A DNA stretch of 64,000 bases, taken from NCBI RefSeq assembly GCF_001544615.1, contig NZ_FCNV02000010.1:124001-188000 (forward strand), given 5' to 3'. Of this stretch, positions 55,526 through 64,000 are shown in pieces. Made by a program: the position numbers and the translations under genes. The DNA comes from Caballeronia concitans. Lineage in GTDB: Bacteria > Pseudomonadota > Gammaproteobacteria > Burkholderiales > Burkholderiaceae. The number at the start of each line of letters is the position of its first letter. Within the stretch, counting starts at the first letter, position 1. The notes beneath the pieces are model-generated. The model made no database searches, was not told the origin of the DNA, and saw nothing but the letters and a program-made list of their open reading frames with translations.

Positions 55526-56841
55526 CTACTCTGGATCTCATTCCTGATGCTTCGGAAGATGCGGTGTCGAGCACCGAAACATCGACTTACGACGCCTGTG
55601 TGATCGGGCTCGGCTATATCGGACTGCCGACGGCGGCCATCGCGGCACAGCGGTCCATCCGCGTGCTCGGTGTCGATATCGATGCCCGCGTGGTCGATGC
55701 GGTGTCGCGCGGGACCATCCACATCGAGGAGCCTGGACTCGCGGAGCAGGTGGCGCGCGCGGTCGAACGCAAGATGCTGGACGTGGCGCGTGCGCCGCAG
55801 CCTGCCTCGGTATTCCTGATCGCGGTGCCCACGCCGTTCAAGGACGACCACTCGCCCGACCTCCGTTACGTAGAGAGCGCCGCGCTGTCCGTCGCGCCCG
55901 TGCTCAAGAAGGGCGATCTCGTGGTGCTCGAATCGACGTGTCCCGTCGGCGCGACCGAGCAGATGTGCGAATCGCTCGCGCGGGCGAGGCCCGATCTCAC
56001 GTTCCCGAAGAAGGGGGACAGTGCGACTCCGGACGTGTTCGTCGCTTACTGCCCCGAGCGCGTGCTGCCGGGCCGGACGTGCATCGAGCTGGTGAAGAAC
56101 GATCGCGTCATCGGCGGCATCACGCCCGCGTGCGCGCATCGCGCGGCGGCTTTCTATCGGCGCTTCGTGGAGGGCGATTGCGCCGTGACGGACGCGCGCA
56201 CGGCCGAACTGTGCAAGCTGTCGGAGAACAGTTTTCGCGACGTCAATATCGCTTTCGCCAACGAGCTTTCGCTGGTCGCGGCACGTTTCGGCGTGGACGT
56301 CTGGTCGCTGATCCGCCTGGCGAACCGGCACCCGCGCGTGAATATTCTCGAACCGGGGCCGGGCGTGGGCGGACACTGCATCGCGGTCGATCCGTGGTTC
56401 ATCGTGAGCGGCGCGCCCGACGAGTCGCGCCTGATTCGCACCGCGCGCGAAGTCAACGACTACAAGCCGCAATGGGTGCTGGAAAAGGTGCGTCGCGCGA
56501 TCTCGGGTCATCGCGTGAAACACGGCGGCGAGACTGCACGCATCGCGGTGCTGGGTCTCACGTTCAAGCCGGATGTCGATGATCTGCGTGAAAGCCCGGC
56601 CGTCGCAATCGCGGACGCGTTGATGCGTGAACCCGGCTGTGAGTTGCTGATTGCCGAGCCGCATATCGAAACGCTGCCCGACGAGTTGCAGGGGCCGAAC
56701 GCATGGCTCGTCCAGCCCGAGGCGGCAATCGCGATGGCGGACGTGTGCGTCGTGCTGGTCAAGCATCGTGCGTTCCAGTCTATCGAGCTTGCTGCGTTGA
56801 CGGGCAAGACGATCGTCGATACCAAAGGCCTGTGGCAATAA
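55522..56841 (+). CDS. wecC: UDP-N-acetyl-D-mannosamine dehydrogenase
   Basis: 439 residues from GTG 55522, overlapping the Wzc stop by GTGA. WecC oxidises UDP-ManNAc to UDP-ManNAcA with NAD+. Seen are VIGLGYIGLPTAAIAAQRSI, VLESTCPVGATEQ, FVAYCPERVLPG, ELCKLSENSFRDVNIAFANE, catalytic Cys in GPGVGGHCIAVDPWFI and LGLTFKPDVDDLRESPAVAI. It is assigned as ManNAc rather than glucose dehydrogenase by motif resemblance and the presence of WecB. The N-terminal ~20 residues before the Rossmann fold are an extension. Confidence 0.9.
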   Translation: MTTLDLIPDASEDAVSSTETSTYDACVIGLGYIGLPTAAIAAQRSIRVLGVDIDARVVDAVSRGTIHIEEPGLAEQVARAVERKMLDVARAPQPASVFLIAVPTPFKDDHSPDLRYVESAALSVAPVLKKGDLVVLESTCPVGATEQMCESLARARPDLTFPKKGDSATPDVFVAYCPERVLPGRTCIELVKNDRVIGGITPACAHRAAAFYRRFVEGDCAVTDARTAELCKLSENSFRDVNIAFANELSLVAARFGVDVWSLIRLANRHPRVNILEPGPGVGGHCIAVDPWFIVSGAPDESRLIRTAREVNDYKPQWVLEKVRRAISGHRVKHGGETARIAVLGLTFKPDVDDLRESPAVAIADALMREPGCELLIAEPHIETLPDELQGPNAWLVQPEAAIAMADVCVVLVKHRAFQSIELAALTGKTIVDTKGLWQ

Positions 56842-56842
56842 C

Positions 56843-58180
56843 GTGCGAAGCATTCGAGTCCCCACTCTCGTGCGTGCGGTGATCGCGCGCGCCGCGCCGC
56901 TCGGGAGGATTGCCGGCTGGAGCGTGGGCGGCGCGCTCGCCAGCCGCGTGGCGGCGCTCGTTTCGGCGGTGCTGCTGGCACGTATCCTGGGGCCGGCGCA
57001 CTACGGCGAATACGCGCTCGTCATCACCACGGTCACGGCGGTGGCGAGTCTCTCGACGAGCGGCCTCGGCGTGGCCGCGAGCAAGTATCTCGGCGACTTT
57101 CATGGTTCGATGGCGAGTCGCCGCGACTGCGGCGTCGCGGTCGTGGCGGTCTATTCATCGGGCTATGCGGTGCTCGCCTGCGCTTTGCTTGCATGGGCCG
57201 CGCCGTGGCTGGCGAGGGAGCATTTTCATCATGAGAGACTGGCCGGCGCGCTTTTGCTCGGCGCATTGGCCGTGGTGCCGGCCATCGTGCAGGGCGCGGT
57301 GCAGGGCACGTTATATGGGCTCGAACGCTTTCGCACGAACGCGTGGATCGCGAGCGCCTGCGCGTTGTCGCTCGCCTGCACGATGCCGTGGTGCGCGTGG
57401 CTCGCGGGCATCCCGGGTGCGCTCGGCGCGCTGGTAGTCGTGACGGCCGCCTGGAGCTGCTACGGCGCACGCGTCGCATGCGCGGGGATCGATTGGCGCG
57501 GCGCATGGCGAGCGGGCTGGCGAAACAGCGAGACGTGCCGTTTTGCGACCGTGAGCACGCCGATCGTGCTGAGCGCGCTGGTGATGGCGCCCGTGAACTG
57601 GCTCGCGCTCTCGCTGCTCGCGCGCACGCCCGCTGGTCTCGCTCAGGTCGGGCAGTTCAATGCGGCGTATCAATGGTATATCGGTCTGACATTCATCCCG
57701 GCGGTGATCTCCGGCACGGTGCTCCCGGCACTCGCTCGCATGCGGGCGTCGGGCGATGGGCACGGTTTTGCGTCACTCACGCGACACAGCATCGTCACGA
57801 ACGGAATCGTCGCGTGTGTGTCGTCCCTCGTTGTCTGGCTCGCCGCTCATCGGCTGATGACAGTGTATGGTCCGGCTTATAGCGAGGCTGCGCCGCTGTT
57901 GCGCTGGCTGGCAGTCGCGGCCGCGGCCAACGGACTGAACGCGGCAGTCGGCCAGATCATGACGGCGAGCAACCGGCTGTGGTTCGGCCTTCTCGTCAAC
58001 CTGCTATGGGCTTGCACCTATCTCGGCTTTGCCTGGTGGCAGGTGCCGCGAACGGGCGCATTGGGACTCGCGCAGGGGCTCGTGGTCGCCTACATATTGC
58101 ACACGCTGATTCATCTCGGCTGCCTGCGCAGGCATCTGCGTGAAGCGGTATCTCCCCGGCACGAAGGACGCCCGGCATGA
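56843..58180 (+). CDS. Polysaccharide flippase (Wzx-like, MATE/MOP superfamily)
   Basis: 445 residues with around 12 hydrophobic segments, starting WSVGGALASRVAALVSAVLL and ARILGPAHYGEYALVITTVT, the typical N-terminus of Wzx-type exporters that flip lipid-linked repeat units. GTG start two bases after the wecC stop; the stop overlaps the next gene by four bases. Confidence 0.88.
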   Translation: MRSIRVPTLVRAVIARAAPLGRIAGWSVGGALASRVAALVSAVLLARILGPAHYGEYALVITTVTAVASLSTSGLGVAASKYLGDFHGSMASRRDCGVAVVAVYSSGYAVLACALLAWAAPWLAREHFHHERLAGALLLGALAVVPAIVQGAVQGTLYGLERFRTNAWIASACALSLACTMPWCAWLAGIPGALGALVVVTAAWSCYGARVACAGIDWRGAWRAGWRNSETCRFATVSTPIVLSALVMAPVNWLALSLLARTPAGLAQVGQFNAAYQWYIGLTFIPAVISGTVLPALARMRASGDGHGFASLTRHSIVTNGIVACVSSLVVWLAAHRLMTVYGPAYSEAAPLLRWLAVAAAANGLNAAVGQIMTASNRLWFGLLVNLLWACTYLGFAWWQVPRTGALGLAQGLVVAYILHTLIHLGCLRRHLREAVSPRHEGRPA

Positions 58181-59370
58181 GCGGCGCTGTTCTTATCGAC
58201 GCAATCAGTCTCGCTTGCACGCTCCCGTGGTCGGTATGGCTCTTCAAGCGCGACCGATTCTGCGGCTTCTTCGCGCTGGTGGCGATCTACTATGCGTTCC
58301 TGATCCTCACGTTCCATCTCGGCGGCGTCTTCATTCATCAGGAAGGCTTCACCGGCAAGATCTATCAGATCGACGAACGCACCTTCGTCCAAGTGAGTCT
58401 GTATGCAGCCGCATTCAACGTCCTATTTCTCGCGGTGCTTTCGGTGCGTGTGCGGCCGTTCGCGATGGCGCGCAGCGACACGGCAATCGATCCGAGCCTG
58501 CTGACCAACATCTATTTCGGCGTCTTCATGCTCGGCGCGGTGGTTTATTTCTTCGAATCGAGTTCATTCGATTACGCGGGCTACGTGTCTTTTCGCGGTG
58601 TCGCTTATGGATGGGTATTGCTGATCGTCGGGACATCGTGTCTCGTCACGGCCTACATGCGCCGCAATTACGTCTATCTGGTGACCGTGCTGCTAATTTA
58701 CGGCTACTTTTGCGTGAAAACCGGCGTGCGCTCGTTCCTGCTCATGCCGCTGATGCCGCTCGCCATCCTTGCGCTCGCCAATTCGGAGCGCAATCTCGGA
58801 AGGAAACTCGCGGTATACGGCGGCGGTCTGCTGGCGGCCGCGCTCGCGCTACTGCTGCTGCGCTCGAGCGGCGAACTCGCGCTGCCCGAGATCTTCCTCG
58901 TACACGGCTTGCACGTGGTGTTTTATTCCTATGCCGGCAATGGCCAGCATACGGTGTCGCCGCTTGTCGGTTTCGCAATGGGATTCATCAATTTCTTCGC
59001 GAAGGCCGATCTCGAATCGTACGATCCCGCGATCCGGTTCGCGCAGGACTTCTTCGGTTTCACGACACCCGACGGTTTCTATCACATGCCGTTCACCTGG
59101 TATGCCGATTCATTCGCCGCGCAAGGCCAAATGGGGGTCCTATACGGCGTCGTATGGGCATTAGTGATTCGTGGGCTCAAATGGATCGTCTCGCGCGATC
59201 CGCTCACGTTGACCGCGTTTCTTCCGCAAGCGTGCTGGGTGGCCTTCTTCGTGATTCGCGGCGCAGCTGCCAATTCGACCAACTCGATCACCACCGCGCT
59301 TTGGCTCTCGATCACACTGTATGGATTTCTAAAGATCGCGTCCGCCGGTGCGATGCAACGCGCGCGTTAG
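58177..59370 (+). CDS. Wzy-like polysaccharide polymerase
   Basis: 397 residues with 10 or more hydrophobic segments and a large loop between them (TVSPLVGFAMGFINFFAKAD to DFFGFTTPDGFYHMPFTWYA). Sequence conservation in Wzy proteins is poor, so the call rests on topology, size and position between wzx and wza. The overlap of four bases with wzx indicates coupling. Confidence 0.65.
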   Translation: MSGAVLIDAISLACTLPWSVWLFKRDRFCGFFALVAIYYAFLILTFHLGGVFIHQEGFTGKIYQIDERTFVQVSLYAAAFNVLFLAVLSVRVRPFAMARSDTAIDPSLLTNIYFGVFMLGAVVYFFESSSFDYAGYVSFRGVAYGWVLLIVGTSCLVTAYMRRNYVYLVTVLLIYGYFCVKTGVRSFLLMPLMPLAILALANSERNLGRKLAVYGGGLLAAALALLLLRSSGELALPEIFLVHGLHVVFYSYAGNGQHTVSPLVGFAMGFINFFAKADLESYDPAIRFAQDFFGFTTPDGFYHMPFTWYADSFAAQGQMGVLYGVVWALVIRGLKWIVSRDPLTLTAFLPQACWVAFFVIRGAAANSTNSITTALWLSITLYGFLKIASAGAMQRAR

Positions 59371-59423
59371 CAAAGCGGTCCCATGACGTCGCTTCCTCTA
59401 TACCCTGAACGGCTCTGGCTTTC

Positions 59424-60605
59424 ATGAAACGAATCGCTGTCATTCTTGCTTCGTCGATCTACCTCGCCCTCGCCGGCTGTGCGCTCGCGCCGGGCATGCG
59501 TTTCGATCCCGATCCGGCTACCGGGACAACGGCGCAAACCAGCGAGGTCGATGTGAACGGACAGCACTACGTGTTGCTGCCGCTCACGGTGGCGGGCGCG
59601 AACGCCGTGATCGCACCGCCACCGCGCCCGGCTGCGAGCGAGTCGGCAGAAGACGTCGCTCAGACGGGCGGCGGATATCAATACCGAGTCGGCGTCGGCG
59701 ATGTGTTGCATGTCGTCGTTTGGGATCATCCCGAGTTGAATAATCCCGGTATCGGCGTGCAGTCCGGGTCCGCGAGTCAGTTCGGGAGCGCGCAATCGCT
59801 CGCCGCGCAGACGGTGGCGACGTCCAATGGCGGCGATGCGCTCGGCCGGGTCGTCCAGGCGGACGGCACGATTTACTACCCGTACATCGGTGCGCTGCAT
59901 GTGGCGGGCAAGTCGGTGCCGGATATTCGCCGCAAGCTGACATCGGGCATTGCGCGGTACGTGCGCTCACCGCAGCTCGATGTGCGCGTAGTGAGTTTTC
60001 GCAGCCAGAAGGTGTACGTGACGGGCGAAGTCAAGCAGCCCGAAGTGGTGCCGCTCACCGATGTGCCCATGAACGTCGCCGATGTGATCGGGCTCGCCGG
60101 AGGCGTGACGCCCGAGGCGGACCTGTCCGGTGCGACGCTCACCCGGGGCCAGCGGCAGATTTCGATCGACCTTTACCGCCTGCTTTATCGCGGCGACATG
60201 CGCAACAACGTTCGGCTCGTCGATGGCGATATCGTCGACGTTCCGAACCGCCGCATCAAGAAGGTGTTCGTCATGGGCGAGGTCGCCAAACCCGCCTCGA
60301 TACCGATGCCCACCGATGGACCCTACACGCTCGCCGAAGCGCTCAACGACGCGGGCGGGATGAACCCGCTGACGTCGAACGCGCGGCAGTTGTATCTCGT
60401 GCGCGCGAGCGGGCCGGGCACGACGACGGTGTTTCATCTCGACTGTTCGTCTCCCGTTGCGGTGGCGCTGGCCGATCAGATCGCGCTCTCGCCGCGCGAC
60501 ATCATCTATGTCGACGCGGCGAGCGTGACGCGCTTCAGTCGCGTGGTGTCGCAGTTGCTGCCGTTCGCAGGCGGTCTCGCCGACATCAAGACGCTCGGCA
60601 TGTAA
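59424..60605 (+). CDS. Outer-membrane polysaccharide export lipoprotein (Wza-like)
   Basis: 393 residues with a lipoprotein signal (IYLALAGCALAPG; Cys19 is the lipidation site) and three export domains: poly-beta-GlcNAc-type (RVGVGDVLHVVVWDHPE) followed by SLBB domains (VYVTGEVKQPEVVPLTDVPM, VFVMGEVAKPASIPMP). It forms the export channel for the polymer made by the Wzx/Wzy route. Confidence 0.92.
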   Translation: MKRIAVILASSIYLALAGCALAPGMRFDPDPATGTTAQTSEVDVNGQHYVLLPLTVAGANAVIAPPPRPAASESAEDVAQTGGGYQYRVGVGDVLHVVVWDHPELNNPGIGVQSGSASQFGSAQSLAAQTVATSNGGDALGRVVQADGTIYYPYIGALHVAGKSVPDIRRKLTSGIARYVRSPQLDVRVVSFRSQKVYVTGEVKQPEVVPLTDVPMNVADVIGLAGGVTPEADLSGATLTRGQRQISIDLYRLLYRGDMRNNVRLVDGDIVDVPNRRIKKVFVMGEVAKPASIPMPTDGPYTLAEALNDAGGMNPLTSNARQLYLVRASGPGTTTVFHLDCSSPVAVALADQIALSPRDIIYVDAASVTRFSRVVSQLLPFAGGLADIKTLGM

Positions 60606-60645
60606 ACCACACGACGTATCGTCGACATTCGCAAGGGAACACGTC

Positions 60646-61872
60646 ATGGGACTCATGCGCCGTCGCTTTCTGTTCGGCTCGCTGGCGGGCGCGGTAAGCG
60701 CATCGGCTGTACCGGCCGTTGCGGATGCGCCGAAGACCGACGCGCTGTCGGGCGATGCGCTGTCGGTGTACCGCTTCGGCGCCGTGGGCGACGGCGTGAC
60801 CGACGATACACAGGCGGTCCAGCGCTGCCTCGCCTATGCGGCGCGCGCACGCTGCCGGCGTGTGATCATCGGCGCGAATCATGTGATTACCGATCTCGAC
60901 CTGACGTGCCTTTATTACGGTGGTCTCATCATCGAAGGAACCAACACCACGCATCAGCCGGGGCCGAACCATGCCAACTTCATCGTTCGGGGCAGCACGT
61001 CGCAGGGACTCGACATCTCCGGCACGTCGGGACTCGTATTGCGCAACCTGACCTTCGCGGGCCTGCGGTCGGACGCACCGCGCTGCGCGATCTTCGCGTC
61101 GCGTGTCGCCGGTTCCAACGAAAGCTATGGGCATTCGTTCGAAAACGTGCGTTGTTATGGCAGCTACACGCGCGCGGCGGTGTACAACTATGCGGGCGAG
61201 GTGTGGAGCTTTCGACAGGGCGACTTCCGCAACGATAAAGGTGCGGCGACCCTGTACTTCACGACAAGCAATTCGCTCGGGCTCGTGTCGAAGTTCCGCG
61301 AGACCGATGCGCGCGTGCGTCCGCTGACGGTGACTTCCATCAGCAACCTGACCGTCTATCACAGCGCGCGCGATGGTTCGGCGATCTGGTTCGAGCAGGA
61401 TCGTGGCACGCCGCCCGATGCCACCGTGCAACAGATTGCGATCGAGCATTGCTACGTCGTCGCGCGCGGACATGCACGTGCCACTTTCAGGTTCTCCGAC
61501 ATCGTGGGTAATGTGCGTATCGTCGCCTGTACCGACGAATCGTTCGCGCGTGCAGACGCGGACGCGGCAGCGACTTGCATATTAATCGACGGCACGCGCA
61601 CGTTACGTGGCATGGCGCTAGAGGACAACGTGTTCTTTCCGCGCATTGCCGTGATCGAGGCGCGCGCGCCGGTGCGAGACTATCGCGCGGCGCAGAACTA
61701 CGTCTGGAACAAGCCGCGCTTCTGGCGTTTTGCGCAACTGTCGAACGCAACGCACGCGACGCTGTTCGGCAATGAGTTATTCATCGTCACCGGCCGCGCA
61801 GAGCGAGTCGTAGTGAGTTCCGCCGATCGCGAAACCGACGCGAACAACGTGCACGTGCAGCGGACGCGTTGA
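60646..61872 (+). CDS. Exported right-handed beta-helix (pectate-lyase-like) protein
   Basis: 408 residues. The twin-arginine signal MRRRFLFGSLAGAVSASAVP suggests Tat export. Residues ~45-330 look like a pectate-lyase-superfamily beta-helix: the N-terminal signature YRFGAVGDGVTDDTQAVQRC, then repeated short strands (GLVLRNLTFAGL, SFENVRCYG). It probably binds or cuts the polysaccharide. AAGGGA precedes the ATG. No family member with known substrate can be named. Confidence 0.8.
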   Translation: MGLMRRRFLFGSLAGAVSASAVPAVADAPKTDALSGDALSVYRFGAVGDGVTDDTQAVQRCLAYAARARCRRVIIGANHVITDLDLTCLYYGGLIIEGTNTTHQPGPNHANFIVRGSTSQGLDISGTSGLVLRNLTFAGLRSDAPRCAIFASRVAGSNESYGHSFENVRCYGSYTRAAVYNYAGEVWSFRQGDFRNDKGAATLYFTTSNSLGLVSKFRETDARVRPLTVTSISNLTVYHSARDGSAIWFEQDRGTPPDATVQQIAIEHCYVVARGHARATFRFSDIVGNVRIVACTDESFARADADAAATCILIDGTRTLRGMALEDNVFFPRIAVIEARAPVRDYRAAQNYVWNKPRFWRFAQLSNATHATLFGNELFIVTGRAERVVVSSADRETDANNVHVQRTR

Positions 61873-62068
61873 ACTGATGCCGCCACGTTTTGCGGAGTGG
61901 GGCGCAATTGGTGTTCAGATATAGCTATTAATTGAGTCAGTTTGTGCTTGTCACTTACTCGGCAGAAACTCACTCTCCTGACGTTTGCTGACCGATTCTG
62001 ACGCGTCACACGGCGTGTCCGAGACCCGCACTTACACTTGCGATGCCCAGTCTGGAGACCATCGCAGC
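61873..62068 (+). other. Intergenic region between the beta-helix and YjbH-type genes
   Basis: 196 bp without a gene. No terminator with a T-run was found. A short AT-rich stretch (ATATAGCTATTAATTGAG, near 61919-61936) may contain a promoter for the downstream gene. Confidence 0.3.
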
Positions 62069-64000
62069 GTGCACGCAAGTTATCGAATATTCCCGGCAAA
62101 CGCGACAGCGCTCGCAGTGGGAGTGATATTCATCAACTCCGCTCAGGCGGCCGCCGGCCCCGCGCTGAGTCCGCTCGGTCAGGCAGGCGGCCTCGTCATT
62201 CCCTATGCGTTCGCGTTGCCCGAAGGAACCGTAGAGGCGCAGTACAACAACTATCTCGATCCTCGTTACGGGAAGCAGGCGACCGGCGCGCAAATGTACT
62301 GGGGGGCAGTCGGCCTGCTGCCTTATGTCGAAGTGTCCGGTGGTCTCGCCAACTATACGGGCAACGAGCCCGCGCCATTTTCCGGCGCCGATCACTTCGT
62401 GTTCCGGCATCTGATGGCGGATATAAAAGTGCAGGTGCCACAGTTCTTTCGTTATCAACCGGCGATCGCATTCGGCATGACGGATGTCGGCGGGCAGACG
62501 CATCATTTTCGTTCGAAGTACGGCGCCGTGTCGCAGAGCTTCGGACCGGCGACGCTCACCATCGGTTACGGGCAGGGCGAGCGACTCAACGGGTTGTTCG
62601 GCGGTGTGCAAGTGGAGCTCGGGCAAACCGGCCTTTCGCTGCTGGCGGAAGATGATTCGAAGACGCCGTATGCGGGACTTCGATATCAGTCTCCGGGTAT
62701 TACGTGGCTCGGCGGCGCGAGCATGGTGGGCACCGTGTTGCGCTCGCTGCGTTCGACGAATGGCGTCGCGCCGCGCACGTCCTTTTCTGTCGGCGTACAG
62801 ATTCCGCTCGGGCATCGTTTCGATCCGACGCCTGCCGCGCAGGGAACGTCGAGCGACGCGCCCATGCCTGAGAACGCGCATGCGTTCGCTGACGTGAGTC
62901 CTTCTGAGGCAGTGACGCAGCCGTTCCATGCAACATCGCGCTCGCGTGTGCGCGGTGAATCGGACGGGCCGTTGAAGACGACCGCCGCGCCATCCAATGA
63001 GTCTCTCGCCGAACCGGCTGCGCTCGATGCGATTGCCGCGCAGTTGTTCGCGAGCGGACTCGAGCGCGTGCGCGTGGGCGTCAGTGGTCAGGATCTGATC
63101 GTCGAATATGAAAATCATCGCTATAACCAGAATGAAGCCGATGCAGTCGGCATCGTTCTCGGCGTGGCGAGCGAGCACGCACCGGCAGGCGTGCAGCGCA
63201 TTCGTGCGGTAATCAAGAAAGGCAACCAGGTCATGGGCGAACTGGCTGTCGATCTCGATGCCTATGCGCGGTTTCTCGCGAGCGGCGCACCCGGTAGCGT
63301 GCCCGCGACCATGACCATGCGAACCCGTCCCGGCTACGACGCGGACGCCATCGCATGGCATGGCGATGAACACCGGCATGGACTGACACGTATAGAAATC
63401 CAGCCGGTCGCGAACTACCTGTATGGCACGGAGTACGGCAACTTCGATGCATCGATCGGGGCGAAGGTTATCGGCTATGTGCCGCTATGGAAGGGCGCGG
63501 AACTCGTCGCCAGCTATCTCGCGCCGCTCTATCACACGGCGAACATGGATAACGGCCGCGCATACGGGGCTTATCGCCTGCGCGGCGGCGTGACCGATGT
63601 GGCGTTAGCTCAAAGCTTCTGGATTGCGCCGCAAGTATTCAATGTGCTTGCTTTGGGTAAGTTCGATCGTCATTACGTGGGCGCGGAAAACGAAACGACC
63701 ATGTTCGTGCCGGGTCGTCCCGACATCGTGCGCTTGCGCCTCGCGTATCTGCATCAGCAGCCGGGTGAAGACCAGTTGGGACGCGCAGTCAACGCTGCGC
63801 TCACGTACCGGTGGATTCAGCCCGCCTGGAAACTGTGGATCGAAGCGGGTGCCGCGCGATACGTCGGCAGTGACAAAGGGCCCCTTATCACGTTCACGCG
63901 ATGGTTCGACGATGTGTCGTTCAGCGTGCATGCCGAGCATAGCGGCAAGGGCAGCTATGCAGGCGCCGCAATCAGTTTCCCGCTCACGCCGCGCCAGGGC
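62069..64000 (+). CDS. YjbH-type outer-membrane beta-barrel protein, incomplete
   Basis: From GTG 62069 the frame stays open to the window edge, about 644 codons. A signal-like N-terminus (ATALAVGVIFINSAQAAA) precedes LSPLGQAGGLVIPYAFALPE. The body has alternating beta-strands (SKYGAVSQSFGPATLTIGYG; AKVIGYVPLWKGAELVASYL), and the C-terminal stretch ends in SYAGAAISFPLTPRQG at the window edge. YjbH is the outer-membrane partner in some exopolysaccharide systems. The start is a guess; GGAG lies 13 bp upstream. Confidence 0.75.
   Translation, partial: MHASYRIFPANATALAVGVIFINSAQAAAGPALSPLGQAGGLVIPYAFALPEGTVEAQYNNYLDPRYGKQATGAQMYWGAVGLLPYVEVSGGLANYTGNEPAPFSGADHFVFRHLMADIKVQVPQFFRYQPAIAFGMTDVGGQTHHFRSKYGAVSQSFGPATLTIGYGQGERLNGLFGGVQVELGQTGLSLLAEDDSKTPYAGLRYQSPGITWLGGASMVGTVLRSLRSTNGVAPRTSFSVGVQIPLGHRFDPTPAAQGTSSDAPMPENAHAFADVSPSEAVTQPFHATSRSRVRGESDGPLKTTAAPSNESLAEPAALDAIAAQLFASGLERVRVGVSGQDLIVEYENHRYNQNEADAVGIVLGVASEHAPAGVQRIRAVIKKGNQVMGELAVDLDAYARFLASGAPGSVPATMTMRTRPGYDADAIAWHGDEHRHGLTRIEIQPVANYLYGTEYGNFDASIGAKVIGYVPLWKGAELVASYLAPLYHTANMDNGRAYGAYRLRGGVTDVALAQSFWIAPQVFNVLALGKFDRHYVGAENETTMFVPGRPDIVRLRLAYLHQQPGEDQLGRAVNAALTYRWIQPAWKLWIEAGAARYVGSDKGPLITFTRWFDDVSFSVHAEHSGKGSYAGAAISFPLTPRQG

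Overview
The window is high-GC chromosomal DNA. Its gene content (rpoD, dnaG, yqeY, tsaD, folE2, dxs and a large exopolysaccharide locus) fits a betaproteobacterium of the Burkholderia/Paraburkholderia/Caballeronia group. The genus is inferred from protein resemblance, not from a search.

Layout. (1) 1-12298 is core genome: the 3' end of dxs, folE2, a LysR regulator divergent from an MFS transporter, a glutathione S-transferase, tsaD, a BaiN/HI0933-type flavoprotein, then yqeY-dnaG-rpoD and a tRNA with a CAT anticodon. (2) 12299-22400 is a decayed prophage-like island behind the tRNA. It carries a split integrase, an excisionase, small phage genes, a RusA-like nuclease, a truncated primase, a broken small terminase and a terminase large-subunit fragment. 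CRISPR array 1 lies between the two terminase remnants. (3) 22805-36019 is a type I-F CRISPR-Cas locus: array 2 (50 repeats), cas1, cas2-3, a 505-bp gap, csy1-csy2-csy3-csy4(cas6f), and array 3. (4) 36447-39168 holds an RmlC-like gene and AraC-type and CRP-type regulators. (5) 39184-64000 is an exopolysaccharide/capsule locus. A minus-strand operon carries wecB, three glycosyltransferases, a two-domain dehydrogenase and a heparinase-like protein. A plus-strand operon carries a WecA/MraY-type initiator, a glycosyltransferase, an acyltransferase, a Wzb-like phosphatase, Wzc, WecC, Wzx, a Wzy-like protein and Wza, followed by a beta-helix protein and a YjbH-type protein. WecB plus WecC points to a ManNAcA-containing polymer exported by a Wzx/Wzy route.

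Most notable points. cas2-3 is complete except for an in-frame TGA at 27280-27282, where the family has Trp, so the Cas2 part ends at 62 residues. The gap between cas2-3 and csy1 holds an inverted, degenerate two-repeat mini-CRISPR, then a 28-codon micro-ORF with a strong Shine-Dalgarno and tandem TTA TTA codons, then an intrinsic terminator. That arrangement resembles CRISPR-regulated toxin-antitoxin (CreTA) or Cas-autoregulatory (CreR) RNA modules. Array 1 has a different 5'-handle base (CTTAGAAA) from arrays 2 and 3 and the mini-CRISPR (CTGAGAAA), its repeats are invariant, and its last repeat is cut and joined to terL.
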